Source: DASTFY01 sp963829955
Lineage (GTDB): Bacteria; Actinomycetota; Acidimicrobiia; Acidimicrobiales; Ilumatobacteraceae
DNA: 64,000 bases
Assembly: GCA_963829955.1 (NCBI GenBank)
Contig: CAWHKS010000013.1
Location: forward strand, 62,001-126,000
Reading direction: 5' to 3'
Under the pieces are notes generated by a model. It was not told the DNA's origin. It saw only the letters and a program-made list of their open reading frames with translations, and did not search any database. The translations under genes and the position numbers were made by a program. Positions 33,699-43,635 of the stretch are shown piece after piece. Each line of letters opens with the position of its first letter. The first letter of the stretch is position 1.

Positions 33699-36647
33699 CT
33701 AGCGGGAAGCGGGCGGCGGACCAGAAGGGCCGGTCGACGGCGATGCCGGCGAGACCGGCGCCGGCGGCGGGAGCGGCTCGCCCTGGTGCTCCTTCGGCCC
33801 GAAGACCTGATCGGCCAGTGCCTCGAAGCGGTCGTGGTCCCCGGTGATGTCCGTGAGGTCGGGCGCCGCCGGTGGCATGTCGGGCACGTCGGACACCTCG
33901 GGCACTCCGGTCGCCTCCGGACCAGGCTCGTCGTGCCAGTGCAGCTCCCCGTCCTCCCACATGAAGGGCGCGGCCGCGGCGGGGGCGTACCGCACCGGCC
34001 CCTTGCGCCAGAGCACGACCAGGAGCACCAGGCCGAGAAGGGTCAGGGCATAGCCCAGGTACTCCACCCAGCTCGTGCCGTAGGTCAACGTCACCTCGTT
34101 GGCCGTCGGGACGACGACCATGAAGTTGGGCGCCACCCGGTACGGCCCCTCGGCCCCTTCCACGTTCCAGTTGGGGAAGTAGCTGGCCTTCACCAGTACC
34201 GGGACGCCGACCTGGTCGACGGAGAACGAGATCGAGTTGTCCTCGATCTGCAGGTCGCTGACCTCGACGGGCGGCAGGGTGGACTGCTCGATCGTTCCGA
34301 CCGGAACGAGTCGGGCCAGCGTCCGGCTGTCGGTCTCGGGACCTTCGGGGACGGCCTCGATGCGCTGCCACTCGGACGGTCCGTCGGCGGCCGGCAGCGC
34401 GGCCCAGTCCTCTGGGTGCTGGAACCAGCTCGTTCCGAGCTCCAGCCAGCGCTCGCGCTCGTTGCCCAGGTGCAGCGGGAGCAGCCCGTTGTCCATGCCC
34501 TCCACCACGACCGGATTGGTCGTCAGCGGCACGACGAGGTCGCTGTCGGCCACCTCGTAGACGGTCCACGGCCCGACCTGCCGCAGCGCGGTGAGATCCG
34601 GGTTGGCGTCGGCCTGGGCTGTGACCTCCGGGCGGAAGGCCAAGTAGTAGCGGATGCCGAGGTCCTGCATGTAACGCACGGCCAGGTTGACGTCGTTGTT
34701 GTCGTAGGCCAGCCGGCGCACCGGGTTGGACGCCTGCTTCGAGCCTGCGGCCGCGGTGAGGAAGTGGTACGGCGTCGTGCCGGAGGCCTCGAAGTACAGA
34801 CCCTCCATCGAGCCGATGCACCCGTCCGTGAAGTACGGCAGCAGCATGAGCGCCATCGGGGTGCCGTAGCTCGACACGTCGCTGCCCGTCTGGTGCTCCC
34901 ACAGGGCCCGACCGCAGCCCCGCTCCTCGCCGAGCTCCTGCATCGTTCCCACGAGCGACTGGAACTCGCCGTACACGGACTTGCCCTCGTAGCCGGCGTA
35001 GTTCCAGCGGGCCCAGTCGTCCACGAACCCCGACTTCGTGCCCCGGAAGAACATCCAGTCGTAGGTGGTCTTGCCGTCGTGGACGCCGAAGCTGGCGAAC
35101 GGGAGCCCGCGCTGGAAGTGGATGCCCCCGTAGATGAGCGACGCCAGCACGACACCCACGAGCACGAACGATCCCATGGCCCACTGCGCGGTCGACGAGG
35201 CCAGGCCGTCGGCCCGGCGGGTCCACTGGAAGCGGCGCTCCTCGGACGGCGTGCGGGCCGCTCCGTCGCGCAGCTCGAGTCGGAGGTGGCGCACGACCAG
35301 CGCGATCACCTCGTACACGCCGATGAAGGCGAGCAGGTACCGGGCCAGGTACATGAACGGCAGCAGGCGGGCGTTCCAAAGGTGGCTTTGCGGCCAGATG
35401 CAGGCCCACGCCCCGAACACCACAGCAACCAGGCCGAGAAAGGCCCCCGCCCGCCGCCCGCGGATCACGCATCCGACCAGGCCGACGGCGGCCAGGCTGA
35501 AGATCAGGACATCGATCCACGCCGCGTAGGGGAACAGCATCTGCCAGTACGAGTCCGGCTGGCCGTTCGGGGCGTTTCCGACGGGCCGCCGCTCGTACGT
35601 CATGTCGGTCATGAAGGCGCCGCCGAAGAGGAAGGGCAGCGTCCAGAAGGCGGTCAGCAGCGCCGCCACCGGCGCCATGGTGAGCACGTAGCGGGTGCGC
35701 TTGCGGTCCGCCCACAGCAGGTACAAAAGGACGGTCGCTACGGTCGCGAAGATGCCCACGATCAGGTGGCAGAGCACGGTGAGCGCGAAGAGGAGCGCGG
35801 CGAGCGCGCGGCCCTTGCCCGTGCGCATGCCGCGGGCGAGCACGCCCAGGTAGAGCATCGCCAGGCAGAGCGCGATGCTGAACGAGAACTCGCCCGCCAT
35901 CGTCGACGCCACGTTGCCGCCGTAGATCGTGAACGACCAGTCGAAGAGGAAGAAGACCGACGCGACCGAGAACAGCGGCGGGATCGGGAACGGCAGACCG
36001 GCCAGGCGGCCGAACGCCCAGCAGCACACCGGGAAGGCCACGAGCCCCAGCGCGCTGACCATCTTCAGGGCGACGCCGTAGGGCACGACGGTGTCGAGCA
36101 GCACCGTGAGGAGGCCCGGCACCACCATGTAGAACTTGTACATGGGGAATCCGGCGTACCAGTCGGGAGCCCATCCGGACAGCCGCCAGTGCGGGAGGAT
36201 GTGGTCGCGCAGGTAGGCGGGCGCCCACACGTGCGCGCCAAAGTCGCCCCCCGTCGGCGTGTTGTTTTCCAGCACGAGGGAGGCGTGGATGTTGGCGAGG
36301 ACGTAGACCGTCGCCCCGCCGACCACGGCCAGGGTCAGGGCGAGTTGTACGAGCGACCGGTTCGACCGACTCTGCCACCAGCGCCGGCGGGGACCGCGGT
36401 CGACGTCGTCGTCAGCGTCGTCCAGGGTGGCGGCGGCCCACAGCTCGTCCTCTTCCGCCGGCGGTCCCTGGACAGTCGGCTCCTCGACGGTGACCGTGCG
36501 CTCCGTGGTCGCCTCTCCTTCCCGTCCGTCCGGGGGGGCGGTGCCCGGCTCGACCACGGGGGCGGCGTCGACGGTGGGGGCCGTTGCGTCCCCGTTGGGA
36601 CCCGCCTCGCCCTCGCGCTTCGAGGGGCTCGCCACCACGTCCGTCAT
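33699..36647 (-). CDS. Large PTPS-related-domain membrane protein (probable envelope glycosyltransferase)
   Basis: 982 aa from ATG 36647. A Glu/Pro-rich cytoplasmic tail (about 1-95) precedes roughly 12 membrane helices and a C-terminal extracytoplasmic beta-rich domain (about 640-880) with one last helix and an acidic Pro-rich tail. NNTPTGGDFGAHVWAPAYLRD and the following GWAPDWYAGFP match the PTPS-related membrane domain (PF10131 by memory). Its first-loop acidic residue and helix layout resemble GT-C glycosyltransferases. It probably transfers a lipid-linked sugar outside the membrane. An upstream in-frame GTG at 36707 follows a TAGCCT box by seven bases and could be the true, leaderless start. 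Confidence 0.8.
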   Translation of the reverse strand: MTDVVASPSKREGEAGPNGDATAPTVDAAPVVEPGTAPPDGREGEATTERTVTVEEPTVQGPPAEEDELWAAATLDDADDDVDRGPRRRWWQSRSNRSLVQLALTLAVVGGATVYVLANIHASLVLENNTPTGGDFGAHVWAPAYLRDHILPHWRLSGWAPDWYAGFPMYKFYMVVPGLLTVLLDTVVPYGVALKMVSALGLVAFPVCCWAFGRLAGLPFPIPPLFSVASVFFLFDWSFTIYGGNVASTMAGEFSFSIALCLAMLYLGVLARGMRTGKGRALAALLFALTVLCHLIVGIFATVATVLLYLLWADRKRTRYVLTMAPVAALLTAFWTLPFLFGGAFMTDMTYERRPVGNAPNGQPDSYWQMLFPYAAWIDVLIFSLAAVGLVGCVIRGRRAGAFLGLVAVVFGAWACIWPQSHLWNARLLPFMYLARYLLAFIGVYEVIALVVRHLRLELRDGAARTPSEERRFQWTRRADGLASSTAQWAMGSFVLVGVVLASLIYGGIHFQRGLPFASFGVHDGKTTYDWMFFRGTKSGFVDDWARWNYAGYEGKSVYGEFQSLVGTMQELGEERGCGRALWEHQTGSDVSSYGTPMALMLLPYFTDGCIGSMEGLYFEASGTTPYHFLTAAAGSKQASNPVRRLAYDNNDVNLAVRYMQDLGIRYYLAFRPEVTAQADANPDLTALRQVGPWTVYEVADSDLVVPLTTNPVVVEGMDNGLLPLHLGNERERWLELGTSWFQHPEDWAALPAADGPSEWQRIEAVPEGPETDSRTLARLVPVGTIEQSTLPPVEVSDLQIEDNSISFSVDQVGVPVLVKASYFPNWNVEGAEGPYRVAPNFMVVVPTANEVTLTYGTSWVEYLGYALTLLGLVLLVVLWRKGPVRYAPAAAAPFMWEDGELHWHDEPGPEATGVPEVSDVPDMPPAAPDLTDITGDHDRFEALADQVFGPKEHQGEPLPPPAPVSPASPSTGPSGPPPASR

Positions 36648-36717
36648 CGCCCGACCATCCTCCCACCCAACGCCGAGGCCCACGCGGTCACCTCGGGCGG
36701 TCGCCACCCCGGCCAGG

Positions 36718-37428
36718 CTAGGTCGTCAGGAGCATCACCACAGCCGTGGCGTTGAACGCCGCGTGGGCAAGGATCGACATGCCGAGCCGCCCGGTGCGTT
36801 GGGCACAGGTGCCGGCGATGAGACCGAACAGGAACAGTCCCGGGATCTGCAGCACCTGGAAGTGCACGAGGGCGAAGAACAGTGAGGACAGGACCAGCGC
36901 CAGGCCGTCGTTGAGGCGAGCCTGGATGGAGCGCATGAGCAGGCCGCGGAAGAAGAGCTCCTCGATGATGGGCGCGCCGACGACGACCATCACGACGAGA
37001 AGGAAGATCTCCGCGTCGCTGCCCGCTCGGTCGGTGAGGGTCCGCGCCTGCTCGCTGACGTCCCCGAGATCCCACGGCAACAGCAGCTCCAGCGTCCAGT
37101 AGAGCGCCGGCACCAGGACGGCCTGGACGATGATCCCGATGGGCACGCCGAGCACGTCGAACGTCCGGAAGCGCAGCCCGTAGTCGTCCCGGAGACGCCC
37201 CGTGCCCCAATGGCGGCTGATGATGATCGTCGCCGCCAAGAGGCTGATCCAGAGGGGGACGAGGAGGACCGCGTCCAACCACAGCGGACGGTCCTCGGGC
37301 TGCGTCCCCGCGTACCCGGCCGCGGAGAGGATGGCGATCTGGCCACTGAAGGCGACCGTGAACACGATCAGCCATGCGGCGAGCGCGTGACCGGCCTGGA
37401 AACGCGGCTCTCCGGGCGCGGGACGCAC
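36718..37428 (-). CDS. CPBP-family intramembrane metalloprotease
   Basis: 236 aa, GTG start. Six to eight membrane helices contain the three family motifs: EELFFRG (Glu156-Glu157), FALVHF with His189, and HAAFN with His222 and Asn226. These build the membrane-embedded active site of CAAX-processing/bacteriocin-immunity (Abi) proteases. Substrate unknown. It is transcribed in the same direction as the PTPS-related gene, 70 bp upstream of it, possibly in one operon. Confidence 0.9.
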   Translation of the reverse strand: MRPAPGEPRFQAGHALAAWLIVFTVAFSGQIAILSAAGYAGTQPEDRPLWLDAVLLVPLWISLLAATIIISRHWGTGRLRDDYGLRFRTFDVLGVPIGIIVQAVLVPALYWTLELLLPWDLGDVSEQARTLTDRAGSDAEIFLLVVMVVVGAPIIEELFFRGLLMRSIQARLNDGLALVLSSLFFALVHFQVLQIPGLFLFGLIAGTCAQRTGRLGMSILAHAAFNATAVVMLLTT

Positions 37429-37495
37429 GCGGGGCCACGCTACACAGCCGCGCCTCCGCGACGAAGGTTGGTGCTCCGGCCCTCGAACGTTGCCG

Positions 37496-37726
37496 TCAGC
37501 CGGCGAGCAGGGCGGCCGGGGCCAGCGCGAAGTACGGCCGGCGGTCCTCGAGGCGCCAGCCGTGCGGGACCCGCAGGCGCGCCGCGTGCCGCTCGCACAG
37601 GTCGTAGCCGTGCGGATCCCGCTCGCCCGAGAGGTCGTCGAGCCAGGCGAGCGACTGCGCGTACTGGTACGTGAGCGTGGCCGTCGCCACCTCGGCGCAG
37701 CCGGTCCGCGAGCAGTGACGGGTCAC
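37496..37726 (-). CDS. DUF3499 family protein
   Basis: 76 aa from a GTG at 37726. It matches actinobacterial DUF3499: MTRHCSRTGCAEVATATLTY, then YDLCERHAARLRVPHGW. Four conserved ligands (Cys-x4-Cys early, Cys-x2-His late) suggest a small zinc-ribbon. Function unknown. It is nearly always found close to manB and whiB-type genes in actinobacteria. A TAGGGT box seven bases upstream suggests a leaderless message. It diverges from ftsH. Confidence 0.88.
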   Translation of the reverse strand: MTRHCSRTGCAEVATATLTYQYAQSLAWLDDLSGERDPHGYDLCERHAARLRVPHGWRLEDRRPYFALAPAALLAG

Positions 37727-37733
37727 GGCGCGG

Positions 37734-37739
37734 ACCCTA
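37734..37739 (-). promoter_or_regulatory. Candidate -10 box (TAGGGT) for DUF3499 gene
   Basis: On the minus strand the box ends seven bases before the GTG at 37726, as expected for leaderless transcription. Confidence 0.5.
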
Positions 37740-37827
37740 CCGGCGGCCCCCCGCGCGCTGGGTGGATGCTGGGCGAACCTCGTGTCGCGAGTGCGCTGTT
37801 CGACGGTGCGGGGAATGTCCCAACCCG

Positions 37828-37833
37828 TAGCAT
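37828..37833 (+). promoter_or_regulatory. Candidate -10 box (TAGCAT) for ftsH
   Basis: The box ends six bases before the ftsH ATG at 37840. The GGAG between them is only two bases from the ATG, too close to act as a ribosome site, so a leaderless start is more likely. Confidence 0.5.
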
Positions 37834-37839
37834 GGAGCC

Positions 37840-39828
<1,989 letters not shown>

Positions 39829-39890
39829 CAGCCGGTTGCGGGCCGGTACCGAGAACCGTCCGGGGGCGGCGGGCCGGGGGGCGGGGGCGG

Positions 39891-40727
39891 TCAGCGCTCG
39901 GAGTTGTAGAGCCGCATGGTGATCGGGCCGAACACCAGCACCAGCCCGACGCTCCAGGCGAGCACCCACAGGACCTCGGTGCCCACGGGCGTGCCGTGCA
40001 TCAGACCGCGGGCGGCCGTCGCCAGGTGCGTGATGGGGTTGTTGTTGACGAAGACCTGCACCCAACCCGGCATGGTCTCGGGGTCTACGAACACGTTGCT
40101 GGCGAACGTGAGTGGGAACAGGATGGTCATGCTGATCTGCAGCACAGCCTCCGGCGTCGGCATCTTCAGGCCGACGGCGGTCCACACCCAAGACAGGCTG
40201 AAGGAGAAGACCAGCAGCAGGGCGACGGCGAGCAGGACGCCGAGCACGCCACCGTCGGGCCGGAAGCCGAGGATGATGCCGAGCACGATGATGACGGCGG
40301 AGGCCATGACGTAGCGCACGGTGTCGGCCATGAGCATCCCGACGAGCACGGCCGGACGCCAGATGGGCAGCGAGCGGAACCGGTCGAACACACCCTTGCT
40401 GATGTCGGTGTTGAGAGCCTGCCCCGTGTACATGGTGATCCACGACACGGTCATGACGAGGATCCCCGGCAGCAGCGCCTGGAGGTACTCCTGCGGCGAC
40501 CCGGCCAGTGCGCCACCGAACAGGTACGTGTAGAGGAGTACGAACATGATCGGGAAGGCGGTCACGTCGAACAGCTGCATCGGCACGTGCTTGATCTTCA
40601 ACAGGGCGCGCCAGCCGAACGACAGTGACGCGGCCCATGCGGTGGCGCGGGGAGGACGGGCCCTGCTGGAGAGGGCGGAGTGGAGGGACTCCTCGACCAG
40701 CGCGAAGTCGGTCTCGATGGCGGTCAT
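39891..40727 (-). CDS. ABC-2 type export permease (DrrB-like)
   Basis: 278 aa. Six predicted membrane helices; FDVTAFPIMFVLLYTYLFGGALAG-type first helix, VFDRFRSLPIWRPAVLVG (the conserved cytoplasmic EEFRxxPI-like stretch) and NNNPITHLATAARGLMHG near the end are typical of DrrB/NodJ exporters. Its ATG overlaps the stop of the ATPase gene by four bases. Together they likely export a lipid or hydrophobic compound. The gene is convergent with ftsH across 62 bp. Confidence 0.88.
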   Translation of the reverse strand: MTAIETDFALVEESLHSALSSRARPPRATAWAASLSFGWRALLKIKHVPMQLFDVTAFPIMFVLLYTYLFGGALAGSPQEYLQALLPGILVMTVSWITMYTGQALNTDISKGVFDRFRSLPIWRPAVLVGMLMADTVRYVMASAVIIVLGIILGFRPDGGVLGVLLAVALLLVFSFSLSWVWTAVGLKMPTPEAVLQISMTILFPLTFASNVFVDPETMPGWVQVFVNNNPITHLATAARGLMHGTPVGTEVLWVLAWSVGLVLVFGPITMRLYNSER

Positions 40728-41698
40728 GCTGCGTCCTCCGTCGTCATCGCCTCATCGGCAGGGTGACCGGTGAGGGCCAGGAACACCTCGTCCAGGCTGG
40801 GTTGGCCGAGCGCGAAGTCGGTCACGCCGAGCCCGGCGCGGGACAGTTCCGTCAGCGCCACGCCGACGCGCTCGGGGTCGGACGCGAGGGCCGACAGCGA
40901 GGACGGCTCCGAGTCGAGCTGCACGGGCGTGCCGAGCACGCTCTCGAGGACCTCCGCGGCCCGGGCCCGCTGGCCCGGCTCCGTGAGCCGGATGTGGACG
41001 CTGCCGTCCCCCACCTTCGACTTCAGCTCCTGGCTTGTGCCCTCGGCGATGACCCGGCCGTGGTCGATGATGGCGATGCGGTCGGCCAATTGGTCGGCCT
41101 CGTCCAAGTACTGGGTGGTGAGCAGCACCGTCGTGCCCTCCGAGACCAGGACCCGCACGATGTCCCACACCTGGTTGCGGCTCCGCGGGTCGAGCCCCGT
41201 GGTGGGCTCGTCGAGGAACAGCAGCTCGGGCGTGACGACGATGCTGGCGGCGATGTCCAGCCGGCGGCGCATCCCGCCCGAGTACTCCTTGACCAGTCGC
41301 CCGGCCGCCTCCGCCAGCCCGAAGGCGCTCAGCAGCTCGTCGGCCCGGTCCTCCGCGGCCTTCCGGTCCAGCCCCAGCAGCTTGCCGAGCAGCACGAGGT
41401 TCTCCTTGCCGCTGAGCTCCTCGTCCACGGAGGCGAACTGCCCGGTCAGGCTGACGCCGCCACGGACGGCGTCGGCCTCGGCCACCACGTCGTGACCCAG
41501 CACCCGGGCCCGGCCCGCGGTCGGCTGCAGGAGCGTCGCCAGCACCCGGATCATCGTGGTCTTGCCGGCCCCGTTCGGGCCCAGGACCCCGTAGACGGTC
41601 CCGGCCTGTACGGCCAGGTCGATGCCGTCGACGGCCCGGGTCTCCCCGAAGCACTTGACCAGCCCCTCGGTCTCGATGGCCAGTGGTTTGGCTGCCAC
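40724..41698 (-). CDS. ABC transporter ATPase, DrrA family
   Basis: 324 aa, GTG start. Walker A GPNGAGKTT, signature YSGGMRRRLDIA, Walker B LLFLDEPTTGLDPRSR and switch LTTQYLDEADQLAD are intact, with the extended C-terminal domain (about 230-324) characteristic of DrrA. Family members drive export of drugs, lipids or polyketides with a DrrB permease. Regulation cannot be read. Export of an envelope lipid is as plausible as drug resistance given the surrounding wall genes. Confidence 0.9.
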   Translation of the reverse strand: MAAKPLAIETEGLVKCFGETRAVDGIDLAVQAGTVYGVLGPNGAGKTTMIRVLATLLQPTAGRARVLGHDVVAEADAVRGGVSLTGQFASVDEELSGKENLVLLGKLLGLDRKAAEDRADELLSAFGLAEAAGRLVKEYSGGMRRRLDIAASIVVTPELLFLDEPTTGLDPRSRNQVWDIVRVLVSEGTTVLLTTQYLDEADQLADRIAIIDHGRVIAEGTSQELKSKVGDGSVHIRLTEPGQRARAAEVLESVLGTPVQLDSEPSSLSALASDPERVGVALTELSRAGLGVTDFALGQPSLDEVFLALTGHPADEAMTTEDAA

Positions 41699-41787
41699 GT
41701 CCTGATCCTCCCGTGCACGCTCACCCCATCATCGTCCGGGGGTGCTACATCCCTTCAGGGGATTTCGACGCTCGACGGCAGCCGGAC

Positions 41788-42204
41788 TCATCGCTCGCCG
41801 AGCGCGGCGACGGCTGCGCTGAGGTCCTCCCCCGACGCCGGACCGATGAAGCTGGCGCCGACGACCCCGGCGGCATCGGCGACCAGGACCATGGGGACGG
41901 CTTCGATGGCGTACTTGCGGTGGAGATCAGCCTGCTCGGTGACCTCGACCTCGACCACGGACACCTGGTCGCTCTGCAGCTCCGCGGCTTTGGCCGCCAT
42001 CGCCGCGCAGGTTTGACAGGTGGACGACGTGAAGGCGACGACGAGGCAGGGGGCATCGGGCCGGGGGAAGTCGGCCCGATCGAGCTGGGACGGGGCGCGG
42101 AAACTGGGCTGCGTCGGGGCGGCCGTGGGCTGGCGGCGGCGCAGCACCGCGGCGACGATCACGGCCACGACGACGAGGCCGGCGGCGAGGAGCACCTGCT
42201 CCAC
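41788..42204 (-). CDS. Membrane-anchored thioredoxin-like protein
   Basis: 138 aa, GTG start. One N-terminal membrane helix (about 4-21) and a thioredoxin fold with active site Cys63-Gln-Thr-Cys66 (STCQTCAAM) and the cis-Pro in IEAVPMVLV. After the helix the RRRQ positive stretch suggests the thioredoxin domain is on the cytoplasmic side, unless the helix acts as a cleaved signal. It starts five bases after the DUF5719 reading ends, so it belongs to that operon. Role in disulfide exchange of surface proteins is inferred. Confidence 0.82.
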   Translation of the reverse strand: MEQVLLAAGLVVVAVIVAAVLRRRQPTAAPTQPSFRAPSQLDRADFPRPDAPCLVVAFTSSTCQTCAAMAAKAAELQSDQVSVVEVEVTEQADLHRKYAIEAVPMVLVADAAGVVGASFIGPASGEDLSAAVAALGER

Positions 42205-42208
42205 GGGT

Positions 42209-43635
42209 TCAGCCCCTGAAGACGGGGAAGCCGAGTGCGTTGATCCGGCTCACCCGGTCCCCCGCGTCGGCCCGCGCCCGCCACTCCACCACGACGGGCT
42301 GGCCGGCTTCGATGACGAGCGGGAACCCGCCGACGGTCTCCGGGATGGTGATGCTGGCGGACCCGCCGGGCGGGACGGGCACGGCCTCGAGCCCGGGGAT
42401 GGGCACCGCGCCGGCCGGCCCGATGGCCTTCACCGCGGCCGTGGTCTCGAGGCCGGCGGCGTTCATGACGACGATGACCCCACCGAGACCCGCCGGCTCC
42501 TCGATCACGTACCACTCGGGGACGGTGATCTGCGAGCCGAGCAACAGCGTCGTCACGGCGTCGTCGTCCAGCGGTCGGGTGAGGAGCCGCTCGACGACAA
42601 CGGGCGTCTGGTCGCCGACCACGTTGACCACCGTGCTGTGCGGCCCGGCAGGCACCGCCGCCTGCCCGCTGACGTCGATGACCTCGAAGCTGGACGGAGG
42701 GACCACCACGCTCACGGGGATGGGTGGCGTCCCCCGGCCGCGGGGAGGAAGGACAGGTCGACGGATGCATCCAGGTCGCCGGGGTTGAACACGACGAACT
42801 TCTCGCCGATGCCCTCACCCTTCTCGCCGTCCGGGAACCACCACGTGAGTTGTGGCTCCGCGGCGGCCAGGCCAGCCGCGAAGCCCCTTCGGCCGGGCTT
42901 GTCGGCCGACTGGATCCGCCCGGCCACGAGTCGCGCGCCGCGCCCCTGCACGGCCGTCGACACGACCTCCTCCCGCTGTGCCGCACGCGTGATGTCGTAC
43001 AGGCGGACCGACCGGCCGGGAACGACCGTGCCCTGCAGGTTGGGCGGCTCGAGGGTTCGCTCCAGCGTGGTGAGAGCGATGTCGACCACGGCGTCGTCCG
43101 GGAACGGGTTGTAGAGCACGAGGGTGAGCGAGGCGTCGGCCGTCGTCGTGCCGTCCGCCAGGTACCACGTGCTCGAGGCGCGGTCGGCGCAGGGGCTGAC
43201 GGCCACGCCCGTGCGACCGACCACGGTCTGCTCGACGACGACCCCACCCCCGTAGGTGGCGACGGTAGCGGCCGTGTTGGCGCCGGCGGCAAGCCCGCCG
43301 AGGTCCACCACGACCCGGTTGCGGGGAGGGACGGTGACCTGGCGCTCGGCCGTGGTGCCGGCCTCGGTGACGGCCGAGATCGTGATCTCCCGCGGGTCGT
43401 CGGTGCTGTTGAACGCGGTGACGGAGGTGGAACGGTCGTCGGTGGTCGGCCCGCCGGGGCAGAACCAACTGGTCGACAGCAAGTCCCCGTCGTACAGGGC
43501 GGGCGTGCTCTGGGACAGGGCGTTCTCGCCGTACACCGAGCCGGCGGCGGCCTCGGGCTCGTCCCGATCGGCCACGACCACTGCCGCGACGAGGGCAGCC
43601 CCGAGGAGGACGAACGGGAGCCGGCGGGCGATCAC
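42209..43635 (-). pseudogene. DUF5719 family membrane-anchored protein, split by a frameshift
   Basis: A GTG at 43635 overlaps the glycosyltransferase stop by four bases (GTGA). The first frame has an N-terminal helix (ARRLPFVLLGAALVAAVVV) and an extracytoplasmic beta-repeat domain (TSWFCPGG, WYLADGTTTADASLTLVLYNP) but stops at 42712 after residue 307. The same domain continues in the next frame (SVVVPPSSFEVIDVSGQ to the end at 42209, ALGFPVFRG). Adding one G to the five-G run at 42731-42735 joins them into about 475 aa. DUF5719 proteins accompany this glycosyltransferase in actinobacteria; function unknown. A GTGA overlap at 42712-42715 leaves a slight chance of two coupled polypeptides. Confidence 0.8.

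Noticed and set aside
33786..36755. Plus-strand open frame of about 989 codons opposite the PTPS-related membrane protein gene
   Set aside because: It is the complement of a well supported membrane-protein gene; its sequence is rich in His, Gln, Arg and Glu with no domain, as expected for antisense frames in high-GC DNA.
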